Assembly (NCBI GenBank): GCA_014874385.1
Contig: JACWAE010000048.1
Location: forward strand, 24,327 to 88,326
Length of the DNA stretch: 64,000 bases
Direction of reading: 5' to 3'
From: Dehalococcoidia bacterium
GTDB taxonomy: Bacteria > Chloroflexota > Dehalococcoidia > SZUA-161
The notes under the pieces are model-generated. The model saw only the letters and a program-made list of their open reading frames with translations. It was not told the origin of the DNA and ran no database searches. The position numbers were made by a program, and so were the translations under genes. This document shows positions 10,405-18,236 of the stretch, in pieces (within the stretch, counting starts at the first letter, position 1; every line of letters starts with the position of its first letter).

Positions 10405-11697
10405 TCACGACTTCGCAGCGCTCAGCCGCTTTAAATCCTGCCAGAATCTGGGATATGATATATTCACAGCCTCAGCGTTGTCAATCTCAGTTTTCCCTTC
10501 AGCAACAAGTGCAGCTACCCCAATCATCATCGCCAGGCGGTGGTCTCCGTGGCTCTCACAGGCAGCACCGCGCAGCTTCTTTCTTCCCTGAATGACCATG
10601 CCGTCGGGCAGTTCCTGTACATCAGCGCCCAGCTTTAACAGCTCCTTCGCCGTGTTGCTTATCCTGTCAGTCTCCTTCACTCTGAGCTCACCAGCATCCC
10701 TTATCACAGTCTTCCCCTGAGCTACAGAGGCAGCTAACGCTATCAGCGGTATCTCGTCTATCACTCTGGGAATAAGCTCGCCGCTAATCTCTATTCCAGA
10801 CAGTTGGCTTGACTGCACTCTCAGGTCAGCGACAGGCTCGCCGCTCACTGTCCGCTCGTTGGTCACAGTTAAATTAGCTCCCATAGCATTCAGGACATCG
10901 ATTATCCCGCTCCTGGTGGGATTAATGCCTACATTGCTTAACCGGATGTTCGCCCGGTGGTGGATAACGCCTGCCACCAGCCAGAAGGCAGCGGAGCTTA
11001 TGTCGCCCGGCACAGTAATATCTATAGCTTTTAGACGGCTTGGTGAGACAGTGATGGCATCCCCCTTCACCTCAATCTTAGCCCCCATCGCTTTGAGCAT
11101 TCTTTCCGTATGGTCACGAGAAGCTACGGGCTCCTTTATGATAGTATCCCCCCGGGCATAGAGCGCCGCCAGCAGCAGCGCTGATTTGAGCTGAGCGCTG
11201 GGGACAGGGAGCGTATAGCGAATCCCGTGGAGCTGTCCACCTTTGATCACCAGAGGAGCCCTGGAATCACTGCTCCGTCCCCAAATCTGAGCACCCATAA
11301 GTCTGAGAGGCTGAATAACACGGTCCATAGGGCGGGAGCGCAGCGACCGGTCACCTGTGATAATGGAGAAGAAAGGTTGAGCCGCGAGCAGCCCCGCCAG
11401 AAGCCGCATGGTCGTGCCGCTGTTCTCCGCGCAAAGCACATCGTCAGCTTCCTTCAGTCCCTTGTCCCCTACCCCCCCGACAACCAGACCGCCACCTTTA
11501 GATGACTCGATTGCCACTCCCAGAGACCGCATACACGCTACAGTGGCAAGACAGTCAGCGGCCTGAGCGAAATTGCTGACCCTGGAATCGCCCCGGGCAA
11601 TGCCGTTGAGAATAACAGCGCGGTGAGAGATAGACTTGTCGCCCGGAGGACTGACCTTGCCATCGAGAGCAGGAGGAGCCTGCACGACCTGTTTCAT
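10405..11697 (-). CDS. aroA: EPSP synthase (3-phosphoshikimate 1-carboxyvinyltransferase)
   Basis: Sixth step of the shikimate pathway, 430 aa. The N-terminal PPGDKSISHRAVILNGIA, the LCAENSGTTMRLLAGLLA loop (about 88-105) and the C-terminal KETDRISNTAKEL and DHRLAMMIG motifs are all present. It overlaps tyrA by 4 bp (ATGA), so the two aromatic genes are translationally coupled. Confidence 0.97.
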   Translation of the reverse strand: MKQVVQAPPALDGKVSPPGDKSISHRAVILNGIARGDSRVSNFAQAADCLATVACMRSLGVAIESSKGGGLVVGGVGDKGLKEADDVLCAENSGTTMRLLAGLLAAQPFFSIITGDRSLRSRPMDRVIQPLRLMGAQIWGRSSDSRAPLVIKGGQLHGIRYTLPVPSAQLKSALLLAALYARGDTIIKEPVASRDHTERMLKAMGAKIEVKGDAITVSPSRLKAIDITVPGDISSAAFWLVAGVIHHRANIRLSNVGINPTRSGIIDVLNAMGANLTVTNERTVSGEPVADLRVQSSQLSGIEISGELIPRVIDEIPLIALAASVAQGKTVIRDAGELRVKETDRISNTAKELLKLGADVQELPDGMVIQGRKKLRGAACESHGDHRLAMMIGVAALVAEGKTEIDNAEAVNISYPRFWQDLKRLSAAKS

Positions 11698-12569
11698 AGG
11701 CCCTGCCCCCGCAGCCAGTTCTCCCGCGCCTCCCGCGCCTGAGCCAGCATCTCAGCCAGCTCGTCGCTCTCATCAGCTACCATGTCCCGATATCCTTTCA
11801 GCACTTCAATATAGCGGTCCAGCCAATCTGCAATCTTCTCCCGATTGGTAAGACAGATATCGCGGTTCATCTCCGGATTCCCCGAGGCCAGGCGTGAGAG
11901 ATCCCGATAGCCTCCAGCCGCAAGCTTAGCCATCTCAGGCCACAATCGACTTTTCGTCGTGGCAGTAACAAATGCAGCCGAAAGCAGCATGGGGAGATGG
12001 CTGACACCCGCCACCAGGTTATCATGTGTCTCGGCATCGATAAAGAAAGGCTTAGCGCCAATTGACTCCACCAATCTTTTCAACTTTCTCACCGCCTGTG
12101 GAGTTGCACATACAGAAGAGGTAAGGCAATAGACACATCCCCGAAATAGGTCGGCCTCAGCCTCACTTATGCCGGAGGTCTCTTTGCCAGCCATAGGGTG
12201 GCCGCCGATAAAGCTTATTTTGGGAGATAAGTACTCTCCAGCCCATTGCATAACCTGCACCTTGGTGCTGCCGGTATCCGTGACCACACACTTGGGGGAT
12301 AAATGTTCCGATATTGATGCCAGCACCTCTTTGGTAGCCATCACCGGCGTGGCAATGATAACCATATCCGCTCCCGATACAGCCGACGCCAGATTCTTCG
12401 CAGCCCCGTCTATGGCGCCACACTTCTTCGCCGCAGCGATCGTTTCGGCGCTCCTGCTGAATCCTACAATCTCAATCCCTCTGGCTCTTGACTTCTTCAA
12501 CGCCAGAGCTAATGAGCCTCCAATCAGGCCCAGACCTATTATGGCAATCCTTTTCACAAAGCACCTCAA
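11694..12569 (-). CDS. tyrA: Prephenate dehydrogenase
   Basis: NAD(P)-dependent dehydrogenase of tyrosine synthesis, up to 291 aa. The Rossmann motif IAIIGLGLIGGSLALAL is at about residues 8-24, and GGHPMAGKETSGISEAEADLF and HLPMLLSAAFV are typical of the family. The true start may be the GTG four codons in (12557), directly before KRIAIIG. It sits between the M50 protease gene and aroA. Confidence 0.92.
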   Translation of the reverse strand: MRCFVKRIAIIGLGLIGGSLALALKKSRARGIEIVGFSRSAETIAAAKKCGAIDGAAKNLASAVSGADMVIIATPVMATKEVLASISEHLSPKCVVTDTGSTKVQVMQWAGEYLSPKISFIGGHPMAGKETSGISEAEADLFRGCVYCLTSSVCATPQAVRKLKRLVESIGAKPFFIDAETHDNLVAGVSHLPMLLSAAFVTATTKSRLWPEMAKLAAGGYRDLSRLASGNPEMNRDICLTNREKIADWLDRYIEVLKGYRDMVADESDELAEMLAQAREARENWLRGQGL

Positions 12570-12572
12570 AAA

Positions 12573-13277
12573 TCAGAGTGGCTGCCCTACAAAGAGGCGA
12601 GCAAACAGGTCTACGGCACGCAGCAAGAAATCCCACAAGAAGCCGGTAAAATAGCCTAAGAAGACTACCACAAGCAGAATCATCGGGCCATATGGCTCCA
12701 TTCTCAGCATAGCAGCAGCCTGCTGCCGGGGCAAGATACCAACAGCGATATTGAACCCATCCAGAGGCGGGATAGGGATCAGATTGAACACCCCCAGGAT
12801 GAGGTTGAGCAGAATAACGTAGCCTATTATATCAGCAGCGACCCAGCCCGGATTCCAACTGTAAAAAGGCGGATAGGCCCACGACCAGGGCGAATGCCAG
12901 GCCACTACTCCTACCCTCACCAGTATCCCCAGCAGCGCAACCAGGGTAAAGTTAGCCAACGGCCCGCCGAAAGCCGATAATGCCATCCCTCTCCTGGGGT
13001 TCATACGGAAATAGTTGGGATTAATAGGCACGGGCTTGCCCCAGCCGAAGCCGACCAGAAACAGCATCAAAGTACCTAAAGGGTCGAGGTGCTTAACCGG
13101 ATTTAAAGATAGCCTACCCAGCCTCTTCGCAGTAGGATCGCCGAGCCGGTACGCCATCAAGGCGTGACTGAACTCATGGGCGGTTATCGCGATGAGCAGA
13201 GAGAACCCGACTATTACTACCAGCAAGAAGAATGCTGCCGGGTCTGCTCTCAGCAGCCCTAGATTCCAGAGGAGCAT
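12573..13277 (-). CDS. Site-2 protease family (M50) membrane metalloprotease
   Basis: A 234 aa multi-helix protein with the zinc motif HEFSHA (about residues 34-39) inside a membrane helix and the second ligand motif NLIPIPPLDG (about 167-176). It lacks a PDZ domain, unlike the RseP homologue elsewhere in the window, and belongs to the short FtsH-independent M50B group. The substrate is unknown. Its first ten codons and its promoter region are duplicated downstream of the toxin gene, at 14098-14156. Confidence 0.9.
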   Translation of the reverse strand: MLLWNLGLLRADPAAFFLLVVIVGFSLLIAITAHEFSHALMAYRLGDPTAKRLGRLSLNPVKHLDPLGTLMLFLVGFGWGKPVPINPNYFRMNPRRGMALSAFGGPLANFTLVALLGILVRVGVVAWHSPWSWAYPPFYSWNPGWVAADIIGYVILLNLILGVFNLIPIPPLDGFNIAVGILPRQQAAAMLRMEPYGPMILLVVVFLGYFTGFLWDFLLRAVDLFARLFVGQPL

Positions 13278-13307
13278 TACCCTACCTTTTTTGAGTTATT
13301 ATAGCAT
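13249..13307. repeat. Direct repeat copy 1 (M50 gene 5' end)
   Basis: This 59 bp segment, which includes the first ten codons and promoter of the M50 gene, recurs at 14098-14156 with only a few differences (TTA/TAG, T/C). The toxin-antitoxin pair lies exactly between the copies. Confidence 0.85.
13298..13303 (-). promoter_or_regulatory. M50 protease gene -10 box
   Basis: Minus-strand TGC-TATAAT, an extended -10, about 21 bp before the ATG, with an AAAGGTAGGG ribosome site between. The -35 is poor. The element is copied in both flanking repeats of the accessory region. Confidence 0.5.
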
Positions 13308-13314
13308 AGTTTAC
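13299..13314. repeat. Outer boundary repeat, left copy
   Basis: TTATAGCATAGTTTAC is repeated exactly at 16436-16451, followed in both places by YCTTCAC and an AT-rich tract. It marks the outer limits of the accessory segment that holds the toxin-antitoxin pair and the two AT-rich genes. Confidence 0.75.
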
Positions 13315-13411
13315 TCTTCACTCATATAAATATATAAGTTGGCAGTGGTTCAGTTTGAAGTTAGGGGAAATAGTATCTTGCCAAAATATCCCCAAGGTGG
13401 GATAAACCCAC

Positions 13412-13439
13412 TTGACAAATAATCCCACCACGATATAAT
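13412..13439 (+). promoter_or_regulatory. Promoter of the toxin-antitoxin pair
   Basis: Perfect TTGACA (13412-13417), 16 bp spacer, perfect TATAAT (13434-13439), the strongest sigma-70-type match in the window. The sequence around its -35 matches the promoter of the RNA gene at 16552. It precedes a GGGGGA ribosome site at 13458-13463. Confidence 0.85.
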
Positions 13440-13470
13440 ATGTGTATGTAGGTAGCAGGGGGACAGATTC

Positions 13471-13752
13471 ATCGCAACTATAATAAAGGACGAGGACTTA
13501 ACAAGAATACCCGGGAGTGTAAAACCGGATTCCAAAAAGAGGGTAGTTTTACCCAGCTTCTTAGTGAGGGAAGATATTATCTACCATATCTACAGCAACA
13601 GCGCGGGGCAAATCGTGTTAGACCCTCAAGTAACAATTCCTGCCTCAGAAGCCTGGCTATTCAAGAATCCCGTTGCTATTGCAGCGGTTCGGCGGGGTCT
13701 TGCTGATGCTGCAAAGGGCAAAGTCTCAAGGGTCAACCTTAGTACTTTATAA
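13471..13752 (+). CDS. Antitoxin of a type II toxin-antitoxin pair
   Basis: Lies directly before a RelE/ParE-like toxin. The well-behaved part, including SNSAGQIVLDPQVTIPASEAWLF, resembles small antitoxins found with such toxins. Only a GTG at 13564 gives a conventional start (62 aa) and it lacks a ribosome site. The frame stays open upstream and adds family-like sequence, DSKKRVVLP, to give 93 aa. The best-placed start is 7 bp after GGGGGA but reads ATC (13471) followed by GCA ACT ATA. Either ATC is used, or an ATG was lost, or the short form is made. Confidence 0.65.
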   Translation: MATIIKDEDLTRIPGSVKPDSKKRVVLPSFLVREDIIYHIYSNSAGQIVLDPQVTIPASEAWLFKNPVAIAAVRRGLADAAKGKVSRVNLSTL

Positions 13753-13762
13753 GGTCTAAGCT

Positions 13763-14056
13763 TTGTTTGAGCTACAATGGACAGATGAGGCAAAGGCAGC
13801 TTATAAGTTACTCAGGGACAATCCGTCGGAGAAAGCCCGCTACAGGGCTGTCAAGAAAACCATAAAACTTCTAGCAGAGAATCCACGGCACCCCGGCCTA
13901 CAAACCCACCCATTTCTGAGTCTAAATGGACCGAATGGGGAAAAGGTTTTTGAAGCATATGCACAACAGAAGACATCAGCAGCATATAGAGTGTTTTGGT
14001 ATTATGGCCCCTCAAAGGGGGAAATGACTATTTTCGCGATTACTCCTCACCCGTAG
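13763..14056 (+). CDS. RelE/ParE-like toxin
   Basis: A 97 aa basic protein with the small alpha-beta fold expected of the RelE/ParE superfamily: an N-terminal strand LQWTDEAKAAYKLL, a basic helix KARYRAVKKTIKLL, and C-terminal strands AYRVFWYYGP and MTIFAITPHP. It starts at TTG 10 bp after the antitoxin stop. Targets of this superfamily are ribosome-bound mRNA or DNA gyrase; which applies here cannot be said. Antitoxin-first order and size fit a type II module. Confidence 0.75.
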   Translation: MFELQWTDEAKAAYKLLRDNPSEKARYRAVKKTIKLLAENPRHPGLQTHPFLSLNGPNGEKVFEAYAQQKTSAAYRVFWYYGPSKGEMTIFAITPHP

Positions 14057-14097
14057 TTGCTTAAGTACACTTACTTTCTCCACCTAGCCAGTCTCGC

Positions 14098-14156
14098 CTC
14101 AGCAGCCCTAGATTCCAGAGGAGCATAGCCCTACCTTTTTTGAGCTATTATAGCAC
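14098..14156. repeat. Direct repeat copy 2
   Basis: Near-identical to 13249-13307. It contains a displaced copy of the M50 gene start without any following M50 sequence, so it is a duplication made during insertion or recombination. Confidence 0.85.
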
Positions 14157-14300
14157 AGATTAATACCTATTTTAGTCATGACACAATGTTTGTAGTGCGC
14201 CCTTGCACGTTCGCGCGACGATAATGGAGTGTGATTTTTAATTGAGTTGAGCGCGAGCGCAACATATGTGACGCGTGTACGCGGAGGAAATTTTGTTAGT
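14157..14300. other. Non-coding spacer with CG-rich clusters
   Basis: No gene seen. The stretch alternates AT-rich sequence with dense CGCG clusters (for example TTCGCGCGACG and GAGCGCGAGCGC), unlike either neighbour. It joins the toxin module to the DUF4238 operon and looks like debris of rearrangement. Confidence 0.4.
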
Positions 14301-15224
14301 CTAAATAGGGTCTAACATCTTGAACATTTCCGGAATTATCGTGTCAGTTTTGCCAAAATAGGCGTAAACTTTATAATATTTTACGAGTGCTTCTAGAAAT
14401 TCTAGACTCTTACAAGCGACAAATCTTTGTGACCTCTCCATCATTGCCGCATTGAATTCAATTGAGAATGCTGGAGGGAGCACTCTATTTGGGGGTTTGT
14501 TAAGACTAACCAACAATATTTTTCCAGAGACAGGGAAAACAAATTCTTTTAGACAGTTTACAGGATCATTGTCGCTATCTCCCATACTAATAATTGGGCT
14601 ATCTCCCACAATATTCCAGCTCTTATTATCTTTCGTATAGAAGAACCGCCAATTAACTAATCTCGCAACCCAATCATCTTTAAAAAATGGAACGAACGGA
14701 ATTATATGTTTGAAAGCTTTCTTAAATGCTTGAGATTGTCTTATTATTTCTCTAACTTCCTTAGGCGCTTTTTCGCCACTCTTATTTAAGAGTTTCAACC
14801 AATCAAACTCACCTATCTCCTCGAACGCTTTTTCTGATAATTTCTCTACAACTTCAACATTGCTTGGCAATCTCCAATGAAGAAACAATAAGAAGAGAAA
14901 AAGGTTCATTGCATCTGAGACTTTAATAGGTGTTTTTTCATTAGATTCTCTAATCTTGTTTAACGAACCCCAACATTGATTTTCGATCGCTGTGTACCCT
15001 TCCTCCAACAAATCTGATGAATCGCCACCTGGAAACAATACTGCATTCAAATTGTTTTCAAAGAAGGCGCCGCTTGGATTGGTTAGAAAGATATTGTCTT
15101 TCCGTTTGTCGTAGACAAAGAAAGTATTCTGGCTATTCGTAAACCCCTTCAAATAGAACTGGGGTAGGTAGTGATGTTTCTTGCTAGGTTTTTTCATTTG
15201 CGAAGCCGATTTACACTCTGTCAT
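14301..15224 (-). CDS. DUF4238 protein
   Basis: A 307 aa protein that starts its conserved part with KKPSKKHHYLPQFYLKGFTN, the hallmark of DUF4238. Members have no established biochemical role and often sit in mobile or defence-type contexts. The start at 15224 overlaps the upstream stop in an ATGA tetranucleotide, so it is coupled to its neighbour. Base composition is markedly more AT-rich than the flanking core genes, which suggests acquisition by transfer. Confidence 0.75.
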   Translation of the reverse strand: MTECKSASQMKKPSKKHHYLPQFYLKGFTNSQNTFFVYDKRKDNIFLTNPSGAFFENNLNAVLFPGGDSSDLLEEGYTAIENQCWGSLNKIRESNEKTPIKVSDAMNLFLFLLFLHWRLPSNVEVVEKLSEKAFEEIGEFDWLKLLNKSGEKAPKEVREIIRQSQAFKKAFKHIIPFVPFFKDDWVARLVNWRFFYTKDNKSWNIVGDSPIISMGDSDNDPVNCLKEFVFPVSGKILLVSLNKPPNRVLPPAFSIEFNAAMMERSQRFVACKSLEFLEALVKYYKVYAYFGKTDTIIPEMFKMLDPI

Positions 15225-16207
15225 AACTGCGCTTGGCAACGACTAAACATATCGTCCCACCACTTCTTTTCCCAGTCATCCGTTACCAGTTCACCCATTG
15301 CTTTCAGCATAGCTATTAACTTATCCACTTGCTCGCTCATACGTCCTGGCGAGCTAAATTCTACTTCCTTTGATAGCACATACAAGGCGCTTATTGTATA
15401 TTGTATTACATGGTCCGGGTCCTTAACATCCATACCCATGGGAAGCGTCCCAGTTCTAAGCGACTCCAAAACTGCTTGGTAAGCTCTATCCGGCAGACCG
15501 CTCGCCCTAAAACGCAACTTAAGGAAATCACGTAAATCCATCAGGATACCTCCATACGCTGACAAATCCTGCTTCCACTTCCCCTTCAGCACCTCCCTAT
15601 TTGCAGCGCCGAACCTAATCCCCCTCAACGGCAATATACTCAACGCTAGTGCAACATACAGTAAGGCTCTGTTCGGAGCGTCTTTGTATAGCTTTATTAA
15701 GAATTCACCACGCCCAAGCGTTTTAAGACCCAGATACGGCTCAAGCATTGCCGTCATCTTCTTACCAGGTACAGAGAACCCAATCAAGACCGTTTTTGGC
15801 GAGTAATCAACCCCTTTAGGGAACACCATCATCCATTTCGCATCACTTTCCCTACTCCCGGTCTTCCCCGAACCCAACTCCTTTCGTTTTCCTTGAATTA
15901 CCCTAACAAATTCTTTGCCAAAAACTTTTTCCAAATGTGAAACCATTATCGGTTCAGGAAAGGCACCCGCCATAATCATCATTAAACCCACGACAGCTTC
16001 CAGTTTTTGCTTAGGAGATAAAAAACTCGATTTATCTATCATCTCATACAAATCTTCTCTTTCTGCTACCGTAAGCTTACTCTCAACCGATTCAAACGCA
16101 ATATGACATGACGTATATTTTTCAAGCAGCTGTTCAACAAACTCTCGACTAACTGAGTCCCTATATTTCGCAAAATATTTTTCCTCTACATATTTTCCCT
16201 CTGCCAT
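15221..16207 (-). CDS. Unrecognised protein paired with DUF4238
   Basis: A 328 aa, largely helical, soluble-looking protein I do not recognise. There is no signal peptide. A hydrophobic stretch, KLEAVVGLMMIMAGAFPEPIM, is too isolated to call a membrane span. ATG at 16207 has a good GGAGGTG ribosome site. It is the first gene of a two-gene operon whose second gene overlaps it by 4 bp, so the two products probably act together. Composition is AT-rich like its partner. A defence role is possible but unproven. Confidence 0.7.
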   Translation of the reverse strand: MAEGKYVEEKYFAKYRDSVSREFVEQLLEKYTSCHIAFESVESKLTVAEREDLYEMIDKSSFLSPKQKLEAVVGLMMIMAGAFPEPIMVSHLEKVFGKEFVRVIQGKRKELGSGKTGSRESDAKWMMVFPKGVDYSPKTVLIGFSVPGKKMTAMLEPYLGLKTLGRGEFLIKLYKDAPNRALLYVALALSILPLRGIRFGAANREVLKGKWKQDLSAYGGILMDLRDFLKLRFRASGLPDRAYQAVLESLRTGTLPMGMDVKDPDHVIQYTISALYVLSKEVEFSSPGRMSEQVDKLIAMLKAMGELVTDDWEKKWWDDMFSRCQAQL

Positions 16208-16229
16208 ATTCACCTCCCCAACTTCCGGC

Positions 16230-16258
16230 ATTATAGATTGTTCCGATTCTAAAGTCGA
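16230..16258 (-). promoter_or_regulatory. Promoter of the DUF4238 operon
   Basis: Minus-strand TCGACT (16253-16258), 17 bp spacer, perfect TATAAT (16230-16235), about 23 bp before the ATG. The stretch 16259-16550 between this promoter and the RNA promoter holds no gene. It has a palindrome GTAAATC-TTTAT-GATTTAC at 16381-16399 and the boundary repeat. Confidence 0.65.
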
Positions 16259-16435
16259 GGATTAATAATGACTTAGCCAAACGTCTGTCACCTAGCCAAT
16301 TAACGGTAATCCAAATTGGATTTCGCGACCCCCTGTTAGTCCTTGACACCGTTATGGGGAACTGATAGCATCGCGAGTTCGTAAATCTTTATGATTTACC
16401 TAGCTAATCCTTGATTGGAATTCGACTTGACAATC

Positions 16436-16451
16436 TTATAGCATAGTTTAC
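16436..16451. repeat. Outer boundary repeat, right copy
   Basis: Exact 16 bp match to 13299-13314, with further resemblance downstream that includes GTGGGATAAAC and TTGACAAAT about 100 bp on. It may be the original M50-upstream region split by insertion. Confidence 0.75.
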
Positions 16452-16551
16452 CCTTCACCTATATATAATTATCGAGAGTACGCAGATTTCCTCCCACCCC
16501 GGAAAACCAAGGTGGGAAAAGAGGGTTTACATATACTCCCGTGGGATAAAC

Positions 16552-16580
16552 TTGACAAATGAAGCTGAGTATGTTATATG
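16552..16580 (+). promoter_or_regulatory. Promoter of the candidate RNA gene
   Basis: Perfect TTGACA (16552-16557), 17 bp spacer, TATATG (16575-16580). Transcription should begin near 16587. The upstream GTGGGATAAAC-TTGACAAAT is shared with the toxin-antitoxin promoter at 13412. Confidence 0.75.
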
Positions 16581-16586
16581 TAGTAC

Positions 16587-16860
16587 ACGGAGCCAAGAGG
16601 TGCTTCCGAATCCAGGTTCAGGAGGTGCGCCGTGAGGCTTCACGCAATGTATGGAGTCAGGCAGGTGGATTGTTGATGCCCTGCCATGGGGTAGGGCAAG
16701 CGGACCCTCGAGTTCAATTCGAGGAAAAGAGGTCGAGAGGTTAGTCTCATAAATAGAGCCTCGTTCGGTGGTGATCACTGAAAAAGAGTTGGGCTCGAGA
16801 AGCTAAAACAGAAGGTAATCAGTGGTGGAGGGCGCTGCAAAAGTGCCCTCCACATTTTTT
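16587..16860 (+). ncRNA. Candidate structured non-coding RNA, about 270 nt
   Basis: A stretch with its own promoter and a strong intrinsic terminator but no plausible reading frame. Internal hairpins include CGTGA-GGCT-TCACG (16631-16644), GCCCTGCC-ATGG-GGTAGGGC (16678-16697) and CCTCGA-GTTCAAT-TCGAGG (16706-16724, with a T-loop-like loop). The 5' segment GGAGCC near 16590 can pair with GGGCTC near 16786, closing the molecule. I looked for hallmarks of RNase P RNA, tmRNA, SRP RNA and tRNA and found none. 6S RNA cannot be excluded by eye. Confidence 0.6.
16825..16860 (+). terminator. Intrinsic terminator of the RNA gene
   Basis: GTGGAGGGC (16825-16833) pairs perfectly with GCCCTCCAC (16845-16853), followed by ATTTTTT. 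It is a textbook Rho-independent terminator. Confidence 0.9.
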
Positions 16861-16892
16861 ATTCTATCTTCCAAGCAAGCCTTTTCAGGGTA

Positions 16893-16914
16893 GCCTGGAG
16901 CACCCGCTCCAGGC
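16893..16914. repeat. Hairpin and short interspersed repeat
   Basis: GCCTGGAGC-ACCC-GCTCCAGGC, a 9 bp perfect inverted repeat, probably the terminator of the minus-strand gene that ends at 16982. Just beyond it (about 16931-16962) lies GATTCTTCGCTGCCGCTCAG..., which resembles widespread short intergenic palindromic repeats. Confidence 0.5.
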
Positions 16915-16981
16915 CCAGGATTTAAGTACTGAGATTCTTCGCTGCCGCTCAGAATGACAGGCAAATAAACCCTGGCTTCCG

Positions 16982-17290
16982 CTAGCCCCGGCGCAGCTTG
17001 CTCTCAACTGAACTAATCTTGCTTTCCATCGTAGCTCTCTTGTCTCTGCGGTCATCTATGTTAACGATGGTAACGACTCTCTGCACGCCTTCTCCGAACA
17101 CACTCTCGTGCATTTGCCTGACCATGTTCAGCACTTTATCCAGATCGCCTTCGAGCACGGTGCCCATCGGGGTCAACCGGAAGGCCACAGACTTCTGACT
17201 CTGCAAAACCTTGAGAGACCGGGCAACGTACTTGCTGAGGGAAGTTGTTTTGGTTCCCAGGGGAACGATACTTACCTGGACTATTGCCAT
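16982..17290 (-). CDS. Thiamine-binding (MTH1187/YkoF-like) family protein
   Basis: A 102 aa protein of the DUF77/thiamine-BP family: AIVQVSIVPLGT at the N-terminus, YVARSLKVL, then VAFRLTPMGTVLEGDLDKVLNMVRQMHESVF. Relatives form ferredoxin-like tetramers, some of which bind thiamine. ATG at 17290 is preceded by GGGGGTG; a GTG three codons earlier overlaps that ribosome site and is less likely. No thiamine genes are adjacent, so the ligand is unknown. Confidence 0.8.
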   Translation of the reverse strand: MAIVQVSIVPLGTKTTSLSKYVARSLKVLQSQKSVAFRLTPMGTVLEGDLDKVLNMVRQMHESVFGEGVQRVVTIVNIDDRRDKRATMESKISSVESKLRRG

Positions 17291-17335
17291 TGCTGTCACC
17301 CCCTGACTCGGGCAAGCTGCTCGAACTATACAGGT

Positions 17336-18235
17336 TTATTTGACCTGCACCCTGCCCACGTTGCATTTGATTTCCAGCTCCACCTGCTTGCCACTGGTGC
17401 CGAAATCTTCAGACATATAGTAATCGCCGCTCTGGGGAAAGCGACTCTTATCTATATCTATGCCGGTTACATTGGTATCCAGAAGTATTCTGGCGGCGAC
17501 CCCCGCGGGAACAGTCACCTCAACATTAGAAGCGTTTGCGGTTATCTTGATATGGGTAGTGCCTGCCGATGACGGGGCGGTGACCTGACAACTGCCAGCG
17601 TTCAATTCTACGATGACGTCAGGCGTCAGCAGCTTGCTCAGATTGAGGGAGATACTGCTTGCGGCCGACTTGATATCCAATGTCAGCGGTATTTTTGGAG
17701 TGAACATGGCCTGCCAGTCAAGGTAAGGCCCGCTCCAGAAGAACCGGTTAATACTTCTGGCAGTCAAATGAAGGCTGCCATTCCCATCCTGCTGCTGGAA
17801 ATCAGCTTCAATGCCTCCATCTCCACCTCTGGAACTTGAATCTACCTCCACAAGGTTCGCTGAGTCATTCCCCAGGCTTCCCAGGGAGAGACTCCCTCCA
17901 TTGAAGTCTATGGCAATACTGGCTCGTTCGAGATTCGCCAGAGGTTCAGAGTAGCTCTCAGCGACTGCGGCCGGTTGATACTGCCAGTAAGCTATGCCCA
18001 GGCAGGCCCACAGCAGCGCAAATACCAGTATGCTCGTTGCCCAGCGACTGTAGCGGCTGAGAAGAATATTGAGGCCGATTATGATTATCAATACCGGCCA
18101 GAAGCGCCACAGCGTCCCCCAGACTCCCCAGGGAAGAACATCAAGAGCCTGCAGGAGGAACACTATGCCCAGAAAAAGCAGTATTATGCCCCAGATAGGA
18201 GCACCATGCGCCCGCCGGGGTCTCATCTCAGACAT
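17336..18235 (-). CDS. LiaF/DUF5668-like membrane protein with beta-helical domain
   Basis: A 299 aa protein. Residues about 12-90 hold four hydrophobic segments (GIILLFLGIVFLLQALDVLPWG, FWPVLIIIIGLNILL and others) of the LiaI-LiaF-like membrane region. From about residue 105 there is an extracytoplasmic domain of repeated short strands, as in DUF4097/Toast-rack proteins. ATG at 18235 has GGAGGTAG as ribosome site, which contains the stop of the upstream PspC gene. The pair probably monitors envelope stress. Confidence 0.75.
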   Translation of the reverse strand: MSEMRPRRAHGAPIWGIILLFLGIVFLLQALDVLPWGVWGTLWRFWPVLIIIIGLNILLSRYSRWATSILVFALLWACLGIAYWQYQPAAVAESYSEPLANLERASIAIDFNGGSLSLGSLGNDSANLVEVDSSSRGGDGGIEADFQQQDGNGSLHLTARSINRFFWSGPYLDWQAMFTPKIPLTLDIKSAASSISLNLSKLLTPDVIVELNAGSCQVTAPSSAGTTHIKITANASNVEVTVPAGVAARILLDTNVTGIDIDKSRFPQSGDYYMSEDFGTSGKQVELEIKCNVGRVQVK

Positions 18236-18236
18236 G

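Noticed and set aside
16706..16724. T-arm-like hairpin CCTCGA-GTTCAAT-TCGAGG suggesting a tRNA
   Set aside because: No acceptor stem, anticodon arm or CCA-type 3' end lines up with it, and it lies inside a longer transcript with its own terminator.
17108..17572. Plus-strand frame of about 154 codons
   Set aside because: Lies opposite the thiamine-binding and LiaF-like genes, which have good starts and domains.
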